Origin: Candidatus Methanoperedens sp.
Lineage (GTDB): Archaea; Halobacteriota; Methanosarcinia; Methanosarcinales; Methanoperedenaceae
Direction: 5' to 3'
Length of the DNA: 14,387 nucleotides
Assembly: GCA_026552835.1 (NCBI GenBank)
Contig: JAPMTY010000096.1
Coordinates: 1 to 14,387, forward strand
Positions 1-7,080 of this stretch are shown here, one piece after another (the stretch's first letter is position 1; each line of letters starts with the position of its first letter). The position numbers and the translations under genes were made by a program. The notes under the pieces were generated by a model. It was not told the DNA's origin. It did not search any database and saw only the letters and a program-made list of their open reading frames with translations.

Positions 1-91
1 AAAATATAAATGCTATGCCCCACTATAAGCCCTGCCCGAATGTGAGGGCTGCGCCGGATAAATCCGGGGCTAAAGCCACAGGAGGAATCAG
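1..91 (+). promoter_or_regulatory. Leader upstream of rps13, with possible TATA box and hairpin
   Basis: An A/T-rich stretch at 1-12 (aaaatataaatg) resembles an archaeal TATA box, which would place transcription start near 30-35. A small inverted repeat follows: ccggat at 54-59 and atccgg at 62-67. A strong Shine-Dalgarno, ggagg at 81-85, sits six bases before the rps13 ATG. The hairpin could be part of a ribosomal-protein mRNA leader, but no known leader family is recognised, and the promoter call rests on composition only. Confidence 0.35.
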
Positions 92-844
92 ATGGCTAAA
101 AAAGAAGAAGCAAAAGAAGTAAAAGAAACAAAGAAGGAAGCTCCTAAGAAGGAGGCTCCTAAGAAAGAAGCGCATAAAGCAGAAGTGCCAAAAGAAGCAA
201 AGAAAGAGAAAAAAGAAGAAAAGAAGCACGAAAAGCACGAGGGGGAAGGCGAAGGGAAAGAACACCCGAAAAAAGAGCGAAAAGGAGCGCCTAAAGAGGG
301 TAAAAAAGAAGTTCCCAAAACAAAAGAAGGCGAACCTGAAATCAGACACATCGTGCGTATCGCCAACACTGATCTTGAAGGAAAAAGAAGCGTGCAGTAT
401 GCGCTCACGGGAATAAAAGGCATCGGCCGGAGAACCGCAAAGATCATTTCTACCAATGCAGGACTTGACCCGATAGCAACAATCGGATATCTCAAGGACG
501 CCGAACTGGAAAAATTACAATTATCTGTAGATAACATAACTACTATTGTTCCAACATGGATGGTCAACAAGCAAAACGATATAATGTCAGGCGAAGACAG
601 GCATCTTATCGGAATAGACGTTATGCTGGGCCTTAACGAAGATTTGAACCTGATGAAGAAGATGCGTTCATACAAGGGAGTAAGGCATGACAAGGGTCTT
701 AGGGTACGCGGTCAGCGCACCAGGTCAACAGGCAGGAAAGGAAGGACTGTAGGCGTCACAAGAGCGGCAATCCAGGCAAAAGCTGCAGCGGCTAAAGAAG
801 AAGGAAAGAAGGAAGAACCAAAAGGAGCAGGAGCTGGTAAATAA
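92..844 (+). CDS. rps13: 30S ribosomal protein S13 (uS13) with long Lys/Glu-rich N-terminal extension
   Basis: Small-subunit head protein that contacts 16S rRNA, the P-site tRNA and the 50S bridge. The recognisable uS13 core runs from about residue 83 ([12 protein letters not shown]) through the [10 protein letters not shown] segment at 107-116 to the basic tail [16 protein letters not shown] at 206-221. Residues 1-82 form a low-complexity Lys/Glu/Ala/Pro extension with APKKE-like units, and the last 20 residues are also Lys/Glu/Gly-rich. The total is 250 residues, against about 150 for typical archaeal S13. The start at 92 has a good ribosome-binding site (ggagg, 81-85), and the extension is in frame without a stop, so it is probably translated. 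First gene of the r-protein/RNAP operon, overlapping rps4 by one base. Confidence 0.96.
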   Translation: MAKKEEAKEVKETKKEAPKKEAPKKEAHKAEVPKEAKKEKKEEKKHEKHEGEGEGKEHPKKERKGAPKEGKKEVPKTKEGEPEIRHIVRIANTDLEGKRSVQYALTGIKGIGRRTAKIISTNAGLDPIATIGYLKDAELEKLQLSVDNITTIVPTWMVNKQNDIMSGEDRHLIGIDVMLGLNEDLNLMKKMRSYKGVRHDKGLRVRGQRTRSTGRKGRTVGVTRAAIQAKAAAAKEEGKKEEPKGAGAGK

Positions 845-1449
845 TGGGCTACCCAGGAAAAAATCGCAAATCGTATGAAACTCCAAAACATCCATGGCAG
901 GCTGCAAGGATAGAGCCTGAAGTCGAACTTGTAAAGAGGTACGGCCTTCGAAATAAAAGAGAGGTCTGGAAAGCCCACAGCTCTCTTAAAAAATACAGGG
1001 AACTGGCAAGAAAACTGCTTGCAGAGAGCGCAAAAGGGCAATTGAAAGGTCATATAAAAACCGATTCCGAGAACATCCTTAACAGGCTGAAACGGTACGG
1101 TCTTTTGAAAACCGATGCCGGACTTGATGATATTCTTTCTCTTGAAGTGACTAATTTCCTTGAGAGAAGGCTTCAGACCCAGGTTCACAAACAGGGACTT
1201 GCCAATACAGTAAGACAGGCAAGGCAGTTCATTGTGCACGGGCATATCTCGGTCGGGGGCAGGAAGGTCACTATCCCGGGTTATATAGTGCCCTCGAATG
1301 AGGAACTGCTCCTGGACTACTATGGCGGTTCAGCATTATCAAACGAATCGCATGCGTCAAGACCGGGACAGGTTGGAAAGGCCGTTGCGAATGAAACAAC
1401 AAAACCTGAAACGGTTGAAACAAAAAATGAACCCAAGATGGAGGCTTAA
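844..1449 (+). CDS. rps4: 30S ribosomal protein S4 (uS4)
   Basis: Primary 16S rRNA-binding protein that nucleates 5'-domain assembly. The N-terminus [18 protein letters not shown] is typical of archaeal uS4. The S4 RNA-binding fold lies at about residues 106-150, including [20 protein letters not shown]. The protein has 201 residues; the tail after about residue 165 is variable and Glu/Thr/Lys-rich. The ATG shares one base with the rps13 stop codon (TAATG), so translation is probably coupled. The rps11 ATG follows two bases after its stop. Confidence 0.97.
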   Translation: MGYPGKNRKSYETPKHPWQAARIEPEVELVKRYGLRNKREVWKAHSSLKKYRELARKLLAESAKGQLKGHIKTDSENILNRLKRYGLLKTDAGLDDILSLEVTNFLERRLQTQVHKQGLANTVRQARQFIVHGHISVGGRKVTIPGYIVPSNEELLLDYYGGSALSNESHASRPGQVGKAVANETTKPETVETKNEPKMEA

Positions 1450-1451
1450 CA

Positions 1452-1832
1452 ATGGCAACAGAGAAATGGGGTGTAGCACATATATATTCCTCGTTTAATA
1501 ATACCCTGATAACTATCACCGATTTAACAGGCGCTGAGACAATAGCTAAAAGCAGCGGCGGCATGGTCACCAAAGCGGACAGGGAAGAAAGTTCCCCCTA
1601 TACTGCGATGCAAATGGCAAACCAGCTCGCTGACAAAATACGCGATAAAGGCGTCACCGGTATTCATATAAAGGTAAGGGCGCCCGGCGGCAACATGCAG
1701 AGAAGCCCCGGACCCGGCGCGCAGGCTGCGATTCGTGCTTTTGCCCGTGCAGGCATAAAGATAGGACGCATAGAAGATGTGACTCCAATCCCGCACGACG
1801 GCACAAAACCTAAGAAAGGCAGGCGCGTGTAA
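1452..1832 (+). CDS. rps11: 30S ribosomal protein S11 (uS11)
   Basis: Platform protein of the small subunit, close to the Shine-Dalgarno/anti-Shine-Dalgarno helix and the E site. It has 126 residues, normal for archaea. The family pattern is clear: [20 protein letters not shown] near the N-terminus, [19 protein letters not shown] at about 34-52, and the C-terminal [19 protein letters not shown] segment followed by [18 protein letters not shown]. It sits two bases after rps4 and one base before rpoD, as part of one transcription unit. Confidence 0.97.
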   Translation: MATEKWGVAHIYSSFNNTLITITDLTGAETIAKSSGGMVTKADREESSPYTAMQMANQLADKIRDKGVTGIHIKVRAPGGNMQRSPGPGAQAAIRAFARAGIKIGRIEDVTPIPHDGTKPKKGRRV

Positions 1833-1833
1833 G

Positions 1834-2619
1834 ATGGATATTGACATAATAGAATTGTCAGAACGCAAAGCCAGATTTATTTTATCTGGCGTCTCCACGT
1901 CTTTTGCCAACGCATTCCGAAGGAGCGTTCTTGCGGAAGTCCCGGTACTGGCTATTGATGATGTTAATATCTATGAAAATACCTCTGTCCTCTTCGATGA
2001 ACAGCTCTCTTTGAGATTGGGTTTGATTCCCCTGAAAACTGATACGAAATCATATACCCTTAGTGAGGATTGTTCCTGCAAAGGCGCAGGCTGCACGTTA
2101 TGTCAGGTTTCATTGACACTGAGTGCCGAAGGTCCCAAGATTGTGCATTCAGGCGATATGGTTTCAACAGACCCGGAAGTGCGCCCGGCTGATGCGACAG
2201 TACCTATTATCGAACTTAAGGAGAAACATAAGGTCGTAGTGGAAGCAATCGCAAGGCTTGGAACCGGCAGGAATCACAGCAAATGGCAGGCCGGCGTTGC
2301 AAGTGGGTTCAAGAATATGCCCGTGATAACGATCGGTAACTGCGATTATTGCGGCAAATGCATAGAAGTTTGTCCCCGTGATATCTTGAAAATGGAAGGG
2401 AACAAAGTAAAAGTTGTGGACATTATCGAATGTTCAATGTGCAGGTTGTGTGAAGACGCATGCGATATGGATTCAATTAAGGTAAGTTCTGACCCGGATT
2501 CATTTGTAATGACGTTCGAAACAACTGGCGCCCTCACAGCTACCGAACTTGCTCTTGAGGCTGTGGGCAGTATCAGGAAAAGAGCCGAACAATTAGGTGA
2601 GATACTTAATACCCTTTGA
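1834..2619 (+). CDS. rpoD: DNA-directed RNA polymerase subunit D (Rpo3) with two 4Fe-4S motifs
   Basis: Assembly-platform subunit of archaeal RNA polymerase, equivalent to bacterial alpha N-terminal domain and eukaryotic Rpb3, partnering with subunit L. The dimerisation region shows FANAFRRSVLAEVPVLAID at 24-42. Cysteines at 80, 82, 87 and 90 form a compact cluster. A ferredoxin-like insert at about 165-218 holds two complete motifs: C170-x2-C173-x2-C176-x3-C180-P and C200-x2-C203-x2-C206-x3-C210. Two-cluster subunit D is known in methanogens such as Methanosarcina, where the clusters affect assembly with subunit L; both appear intact here. The protein has 261 residues. Last protein gene of the operon; a tRNA gene follows 64 bases downstream. 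Confidence 0.97.
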   Translation: MDIDIIELSERKARFILSGVSTSFANAFRRSVLAEVPVLAIDDVNIYENTSVLFDEQLSLRLGLIPLKTDTKSYTLSEDCSCKGAGCTLCQVSLTLSAEGPKIVHSGDMVSTDPEVRPADATVPIIELKEKHKVVVEAIARLGTGRNHSKWQAGVASGFKNMPVITIGNCDYCGKCIEVCPRDILKMEGNKVKVVDIIECSMCRLCEDACDMDSIKVSSDPDSFVMTFETTGALTATELALEAVGSIRKRAEQLGEILNTL

Positions 2620-2644
2620 AGAAAAATCTCTTATCAGGGCATTA

Positions 2645-2652
2645 TTTATATG
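2645..2652 (+). promoter_or_regulatory. TATA box for tRNA-Leu
   Basis: tttatatg lies 32-39 bases before the mature tRNA 5' end, giving a predicted transcription start at about 2672-2676 and a short trailer for RNase P. It lies after the rpoD stop codon, so the tRNA can be made independently of the ribosomal operon. An 8-bp inverted repeat (tctcttat 2627-2634, ataagaga 2666-2673) flanks the box. Confidence 0.6.
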
Positions 2653-2683
2653 GTAAGGCTCTGCTATAAGAGATATCTTATTT

Positions 2684-2768
2684 GCGGAGGTTGCCCAGAC
2701 AGGTCAAAGGCGCCAGCTTGAGGGGCTGGTTTCGTAGGAATTCGTGGGTTCAAATCCCATCCTCCGCA
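2684..2768 (+). tRNA. tRNA-Leu (anticodon GAG)
   Basis: The full cloverleaf can be drawn. Acceptor stem gcggagg (2684-2690) pairs with cctccgc (2761-2767), with discriminator A2768. The anticodon stem ccagc/gctgg (2713-2717, 2725-2729) encloses loop ttgaggg with GAG at 2720-2722. The T arm is gtggg-ttcaaat-cccat (2744-2760). A 14-base variable arm (2730-2743) with a ttc/gaa mini-stem marks class II, as expected for leucine. It reads CUC and CUU. The 3' CCA is not encoded. No intron. Confidence 0.96.
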
Positions 2769-3019
2769 TCAATTATCCTTCTTTAGTCAGGTCTCACGAG
2801 GATACATATTTGTTTCTATCATTTTAACTAGGAGGCAGGGACGCTCTGTTAAAACAACAGCAACAAACCTAATAACTGCGATGTAGTTGCAAGCGATGGC
2901 ACCAGTTCACGAGTAACGGTATGAAATCCTATGGCAACGGTTCAAAAAAACATTCCGATGATGTAGTAGACAGTATTGGATGAATTTGGCTTGCAGAAAT
3001 TCAGGTTAATGTAACAAAG
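2769..3019 (+). other. Spacer between tRNA-Leu and the response regulator; no gene recognised
   Basis: About 250 bases without a convincing gene. Short open stretches exist: one reading NNSNKPNNCDVVASDGTSSR just before a stop near 2920, and one reading MKSYGNGSKKHSDDVVDSIG at about 2921-2983 in another frame. These could be decayed coding sequence, but no family is recognised. No terminator-like hairpin with a T-run and no repeat of the tRNA 3' end was found. Confidence 0.3.
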
Positions 3020-3640
3020 TCAAGTTAATGTTTCGAACAATTTCTTTCCAACAGGCGTCAGGTTATAAAATTTCTCGTTGTCCTGCTCTATAATTTTATG
3101 TACTCTCATCACCCTCATATGGAAATTTAACTTAGTAGGATCTTCAATCCCAAGCCCGCGCTGAATCTCTGTGAACTTAAGCTTACCTTCTTTATATAGA
3201 AGTTTTACTATATCCTTTCTTATTTGATTTGATATTGCTTTGATTAAATCAGAATCAAATAGCTGGAATTTTTCAAACTCAGCTTCTGCAAGAACCTTCC
3301 GGATTTTTGTTATCACCTCATCTACTCTAAATGGTTTTGTAATATAATCTGATGCTCCTGCTTTCATAGCTTCAACTGCATTATTGACTGTTGCAAATGC
3401 AGTAATCAGAATTACGATGGTTCGGGGTTTTATAAGTTTAGCTTCCCGTAAGACTTCCATTCCTCCAACAACGGGCATAACAAGGTCAGTCACGACAATA
3501 TCAAAATCTGTTTTCTTGATCATATCAAGTCCCATTTGACCATTCTCGGCAGAATCTACCCCAAAGCCTTCTTCTTTTAGTATTTCTACCAATCCATCCC
3601 GGATAACCTTTTCATCCTCAATAATTAAAATAGTCTTCAT
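3020..3640 (-). CDS. Response regulator, REC domain plus winged-helix DNA-binding domain
   Basis: Receiver domain at residues 1-120 with all key residues: acidic pair E8/D9, phosphoacceptor D52 (VVTDLVMP), T80 and K102-P103. The C-terminal part (about 135-206), IRKDIVKLLYKEGKLKFTEI then LNFHMRVMRVHKI and NLTPVGKKL, looks like a winged helix of the ArsR/MarR-like kind used by archaeal regulators. It is therefore probably a phosphorylation-controlled transcription factor. Its ATG is four bases after the kinase stop, with no visible Shine-Dalgarno, which suggests coupled translation. The pair is divergent from the cytochrome cluster, whose upstream repeats are candidate targets (inference). 206 residues, intact. 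Confidence 0.9.
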   Translation of the reverse strand: MKTILIIEDEKVIRDGLVEILKEEGFGVDSAENGQMGLDMIKKTDFDIVVTDLVMPVVGGMEVLREAKLIKPRTIVILITAFATVNNAVEAMKAGASDYITKPFRVDEVITKIRKVLAEAEFEKFQLFDSDLIKAISNQIRKDIVKLLYKEGKLKFTEIQRGLGIEDPTKLNFHMRVMRVHKIIEQDNEKFYNLTPVGKKLFETLT

Positions 3641-3644
3641 AGCA

Positions 3645-5432
3645 TCAATTTGGCAATTTTATTGTAAACGATGTTCCTTTTCCAACTTCACTTTTCATAT
3701 CAATTGAACCATTGTGGTTTTTGATAATGCCATAACAAATCGAGAGTCCAAGTCCTGTTCCTTCACCTGGGTTTTTAGTTGTGAAGAAAGGGTCAAATAT
3801 TTTACGGATGTTATCCTGAGGAATACCACAACCATTATCAGTTATACTAATTTCTATAGTATCCCTTTCTGCTGTGGTCTTAATCATTATTTCTCCGTTT
3901 GTTGTAATGGCTTGTACTGAATTCATCAGTATATTCATAATAACCTGTTGAATCTGCTCATTATCTGCCATAATGGATGGGAGAGGTTTAAGGATAGTTG
4001 TTATCCTTATACCTTTTAACTTAGGGTGAAGGATTTCCAGTACTTTATCTATTTCACTATTTATGTTTACTGGACTTAGTTTTGGTTCTGACTGGTGAGA
4101 GAATTCCAGTAATCCCTTCACTATTCGCGCTGCTCTACAGGCTTCATTATCGATGATCTTAAGTCTACTTTTGGTGTTCTCATCCCATATTTTCTTTGAC
4201 AATATCTGCGTATGGAGGGATATACTGGTTAAGGGATTATTGATCTCATGGGCCATCCCTGCCACAAGATTTCCTATTGTGGCAAGTTTATCAGATTGCA
4301 ATACCTGCATTTCTAACTTCTTTTTCTCCGAAACGTCGGTATCGATGACGAGTATCGATTTGGGTTTCCCCTCGTTATCGCGAACCAGAGTCCAGCGGCT
4401 TTCTACAATGATTTCCTTACCTTCTCTTGTTCGGTGCCGCAGTTCGCCTGTCCATTCTCCTTTTTCTATCACTTTTTTTCTGGTTTCGATGGACACAGGT
4501 GACTCTTCTCTATACAAGAACTCATCGCTATTCTTGCCAATGACTTCCTCTTCTGTAAAACCATACAGTCGCTCAGCGCTTTTATTCCAATAGGTAATGT
4601 GGTGTTCCATATCCCAAACAAAAATAGCATCTCGTGCTTTGTCAAGAAGAGCGGCTTGGTCTCGTATTTTTTCCTCAGTACGCCTACGTTTGGAAGTCCC
4701 CTCTATATTGAAAATGTTCACTATATGCCAAAGAGACCAAAAAATTCCCACTATAGTCACAGTACGGAAAACCACAACAGGAGTTCCAAACAGGTAAATA
4801 AACGATGTTTGGTTCATCACTGAAGCTGGAAAAAAGCTATCTCTGGAAACAATTACCCCCAATATTCCATAAATTCCAAAAAATAAAGCAGCAAAAATAA
4901 AATATTTTTTAACGTTGATTTCACTTAATTTTTTAGATTCGCTCTCATAATATAAAAGAAATCCAATGGCGCTTAAAATCGCGCCTGGAAAACCCAAAAA
5001 GTAATTTGATATATCTTCCAATTGATTATAATTATTTCTTTCTAAATATGTTATAATTTCAAAAAACAAAATCAATATTATTGATATAAACCATATGCTT
5101 GGGGGTTTTCTCCGGTTGATATTAATTAGTTGATAACCGAATAAAAACAAGCAAAGATATGATATAAATAAAAAAGTGGGATTTAGAATATAAAATGAAA
5201 AAACAAATTTATCGTTGATTGCTGCAAACATATTGATCAATATATTCATAAATTCATATATTCCATAAGTAACCGCAAAAGATGCCAAAAGCCACAAAAT
5301 GTTCAACAATTTGTATTCGCTTTTTTCTGTAACTCTAAGTTGCAGGAAGATAATAGTCCCGAGGATTACAAAGACCAGCCCATGAATGAAGAGGACAATA
5401 TCCGGATATTCATTAAAAAAGTCAGTTAACAT
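3645..5432 (-). CDS. Membrane sensor histidine kinase (7TM-PAS-HisKA-HATPase)
   Basis: The protein has 595 residues. Seven hydrophobic segments lie at roughly 13-31, 43-62, 84-102, 112-130, 143-162, 176-195 and 217-240. A PAS domain follows at about 255-370 (DAIFVWDMEHHITYWNKSAE), ending in a typical PAS-to-kinase linker. The HisKA phosphoacceptor is H395 in AGMAHEINNPLTS. The HATPase_c domain shows the N box (QVIMNILMNSVQA, N504), G1 box TDNGCGIP (531-538), F box DPFFTTK and G2 box GEGTGLGLS (556-564). It should autophosphorylate and pass phosphate to the downstream regulator. The signal is unknown; a 7TM region suggests a membrane or small-molecule cue and PAS a redox or ligand cue. The kinase core is close to bacterial types. 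The start at 5432 has ggagg (5444-5440) seven bases upstream. Confidence 0.93.
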   Translation of the reverse strand: MLTDFFNEYPDIVLFIHGLVFVILGTIIFLQLRVTEKSEYKLLNILWLLASFAVTYGIYEFMNILINMFAAINDKFVFSFYILNPTFLFISYLCLFLFGYQLININRRKPPSIWFISIILILFFEIITYLERNNYNQLEDISNYFLGFPGAILSAIGFLLYYESESKKLSEINVKKYFIFAALFFGIYGILGVIVSRDSFFPASVMNQTSFIYLFGTPVVVFRTVTIVGIFWSLWHIVNIFNIEGTSKRRRTEEKIRDQAALLDKARDAIFVWDMEHHITYWNKSAERLYGFTEEEVIGKNSDEFLYREESPVSIETRKKVIEKGEWTGELRHRTREGKEIIVESRWTLVRDNEGKPKSILVIDTDVSEKKKLEMQVLQSDKLATIGNLVAGMAHEINNPLTSISLHTQILSKKIWDENTKSRLKIIDNEACRAARIVKGLLEFSHQSEPKLSPVNINSEIDKVLEILHPKLKGIRITTILKPLPSIMADNEQIQQVIMNILMNSVQAITTNGEIMIKTTAERDTIEISITDNGCGIPQDNIRKIFDPFFTTKNPGEGTGLGLSICYGIIKNHNGSIDMKSEVGKGTSFTIKLPN

Positions 5433-5477
5433 ACGTTATCCTCCATTGCTTTGCAGACTTATATTAACAGCTCGTTC

Positions 5478-5484
5478 TATAAAA
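5478..5484 (-). promoter_or_regulatory. Candidate TATA box for the kinase/regulator operon
   Basis: On the minus strand ttttata reads across 5484-5478, about 46-52 bases before the kinase ATG. This would give a transcript start near 5455 that still includes the Shine-Dalgarno at 5444-5440. Position and sequence fit an archaeal promoter, but several other A/T-rich stretches lie close by. Confidence 0.4.
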
Positions 5485-5584
5485 CCTACGTTTTAAATCA
5501 ATACTCTACAATCATTATTTGAAATAAAGATGCTAATATTGAGAAACTTTCACTTCCTTTTTTCATGAAAAAGATAAAAACCCC

Positions 5585-5640
5585 CTGCAGAAAAGAAAAC
5601 CCTTAACAGATTGGATAGGAGGTTAATTATTTTACTGCAG
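5585..5640. repeat. Inverted repeat around ctgcag
   Basis: ctgcagaaaa at 5585-5594 is mirrored by ttttactgcag at 5630-5640, with one extra base in the right arm and 35 bases between. It lies mid-spacer between the divergent operons and could be a protein-binding site or chance. A ggagg in the interval (5618-5622) has no start codon close behind it. Confidence 0.35.
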
Positions 5641-5678
5641 AGGTTAGAATAACTATCTAAATAAATGATATAAATACC

Positions 5679-5790
5679 TTTTTGGAAATAAAGTTATAAT
5701 TAAGCTTTTTTTTTGGAAATAAAGTTATATATAGAATTTTTTTTCTATTAAAAGCTCTTTAATCGAAATATTTTGCGAATTAAGGTTATA
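5679..5790 (+). repeat. Three-copy 20-bp direct repeat, candidate operator array
   Basis: Copy 1 (5679-5698) and copy 2 (5710-5729) are identical: tttttggaaataaagttata. Copy 3 (5771-5790, ttttgcgaattaaggttata) matches at 16 of 20 positions. The starts are 31 and 61 bases apart, close to three and six helical turns, so a bound protein would lie on one DNA face. Each copy ends in gttata, and copy 2 runs into ttatatat (5725-5732), a plausible TATA box. The array could be the target of the adjacent response regulator (inference from position), or a set of promoter elements. Confidence 0.6.
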
Positions 5791-5958
5791 TCATCTGAAT
5801 TTGAATGTTATGTTAAGCCCAATCATGGGCATGGATAGATTGGACTCGTTTGGAACATGTCTGTTATGGAGTACATGGCTGTTTTAACAATCGTGTTGCT
5901 CTGTTCCTAAAAGCGAGCCTATACCATATAAAAATAAAGATAGGAGTGAAAACATAAA

Positions 5959-7014
5959 ATGAACGCAAAATTTACTTTAGCCTTAGTTGCGCTAGTAAGT
6001 GTAGGCGTGTTCGCCCTGCCGTCAACGGTGGCGTTGTTCGCAGGACAGCACAGTTTCGTCAATATTGACGCAACAGGAAACCAGATTGACTGTGTAAAAT
6101 GTCACGGCGATGTAAATGCTGAATTAACATCTGTAGCTTCAGCACCACATGTAGCGTTTACATGCGAAATGTGTCACAGGATTGAAGCGGGTAAAGCCAG
6201 CGGTGATGCCGTGATATATTCATTGGCATATACAGATGGCACGAACAACAGAACACTGGTCATGTCAGAGACAGACTATCAGTCCGGATTATTCCCCGCA
6301 AGTATTCCAAACAATGGTACAGTGACAATTACTGGATCACTCGCTTTCGCAGTCAGTCCCAGCAGCCATCCAGGTGTCGATGCAACCCTTACACCAATAC
6401 TGAGTCATGGGAGTCCGTCAAAAGCATCACCAATAGAGCTACTGAATGCAGACGGTTCCCCAAAGGATACTAATGCTACAACCAAATATACTGGTGTAAG
6501 ACTGTCCAGTGTAAAAGCAGCGCAGTGGAACATGACAGGAACATATCCTGACATTAAACTTGACGGTCTCGGCTCTGAAGTAGTCAACCCCGGAACGACA
6601 TACCACGCAGCATCACTTGTATCATGCATGGAATGCCACGCAGGAGAGGCACCCCCAGGTCATGAGCAAGGCGCCCTTTCAGACTGCTCGAACTGTCACT
6701 ATGGCGGCGGTTCGTTGGGCGGTCAGCAGATGAGAAATCTCTGGGCTGGCGGCTTCGGTCTGACGGCAAAAACTAACGACACTGGTGTAATTGAAGCACA
6801 CACCAACTTCCAGACCACAAACGACTCAATCACCAGACAGAAAGACGGCATATCAAATGGCGCTTGTGTAGCATGTCACACTCACGTTGCAGTGGACATT
6901 ACCTACAGGAAGGCCATGACCTACACGTTCGATGCCAATGTCTCCTCTGGAGGAAGCTGGACCCTCAGCGGATTCTCTGCAACAGGAGAAGCAATATCGA
7001 ACAGCACAGGTTGA
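5959..7014 (+). CDS. Secreted pentahaem c-type cytochrome
   Basis: The protein has 351 residues: a hydrophobic N-terminal signal (about 5-28), then five CxxCH haem-attachment sites at 45-49, 69-73, 223-227, 243-247 and 303-307. Eight further histidines outside the motifs (31, 64, 137, 150, 216, 235, 281, 309) are available as distal ligands. The 150-residue stretch between haem sites 2 and 3 has none and looks beta-rich. Predicted to lie outside the cytoplasmic membrane and carry electrons. The N-terminal segment (PSTVAL then H31 before the first haem) and the CMECH, EAH and ACxACHT segments resemble the octahaem cytochrome downstream, so the two are probably paralogues. First gene of the cluster, with a good Shine-Dalgarno and followed by a strong hairpin with T-run. 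No specific family is recognised. Confidence 0.92.
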   Translation: MNAKFTLALVALVSVGVFALPSTVALFAGQHSFVNIDATGNQIDCVKCHGDVNAELTSVASAPHVAFTCEMCHRIEAGKASGDAVIYSLAYTDGTNNRTLVMSETDYQSGLFPASIPNNGTVTITGSLAFAVSPSSHPGVDATLTPILSHGSPSKASPIELLNADGSPKDTNATTKYTGVRLSSVKAAQWNMTGTYPDIKLDGLGSEVVNPGTTYHAASLVSCMECHAGEAPPGHEQGALSDCSNCHYGGGSLGGQQMRNLWAGGFGLTAKTNDTGVIEAHTNFQTTNDSITRQKDGISNGACVACHTHVAVDITYRKAMTYTFDANVSSGGSWTLSGFSATGEAISNSTG

Positions 7015-7032
7015 ATAAAGTAAGATACAATC

Positions 7033-7062
7033 GGGATGGGTTTATCCCATCTCTTTTTTTTT
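7033..7062 (+). terminator. Terminator-like hairpin with T-run after the first cytochrome gene
   Basis: gggatggg (7033-7040) and cccatctc (7046-7053) form an 8-bp stem with one G-U pair and a 5-base loop, followed at once by nine T (7054-7062). It begins 18 bases after the cytochrome stop and ends 18 bases before the next ATG, with no room for a new promoter between. It therefore probably acts as a partial terminator or attenuator, or as a 3'-end stabiliser. Confidence 0.75.
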
Positions 7063-7080
7063 GCAGGATGGCGAAATCCC

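Larger units (their letters stand above)
5433..5958. other. Divergent regulatory spacer between kinase and cytochrome cluster
   Basis: A 526-base, very A/T-rich spacer with no convincing gene. From left to right it holds the kinase leader and TATA candidate (5440-5484), an inverted repeat (5585-5640), an array of three 20-bp repeats (5679-5790), a small gccc/gggc hairpin (5817-5830), and the Shine-Dalgarno of the first cytochrome (aggagtga, 5942-5949, nine bases before its ATG). The A/T-rich stretch just before the Shine-Dalgarno (5926-5937) is too close to the start to act as its TATA box, so the promoter probably lies in or near the repeats, leaving a leader of up to about 200 bases. Confidence 0.6.

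Noticed and set aside
88..693. Long minus-strand open frames rich in Phe/Ser opposite rps13
   Set aside because: They are the complement of the purine-rich Lys/Glu tract; no family resemblance and the plus-strand gene is certain.
2745..2768. Searched for a second copy of the tRNA-Leu 3' end as an attachment-site repeat
   Set aside because: Only short chance matches such as aatcccat (about 7075-7082) occur; no integrase gene was seen in the window.
2911..2943. Faint resemblance to a group II intron domain V (gag...cggtat...acggttc)
   Set aside because: The two arms do not pair beyond three positions, there is no bulged stem, and no reverse transcriptase gene is nearby.
5857..5910. 17-codon hydrophobic frame (MSVMEYMAVLTIVLLCS) in the divergent spacer
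   Set aside because: No ribosome-binding site, very short, and in a region where regulatory sequence is expected.
7036..7080. Upstream ATG for the hexahaem cytochrome
   Set aside because: It lies inside the terminator hairpin and spoils the signal peptide; the ATG at 7081 gives a normal signal.
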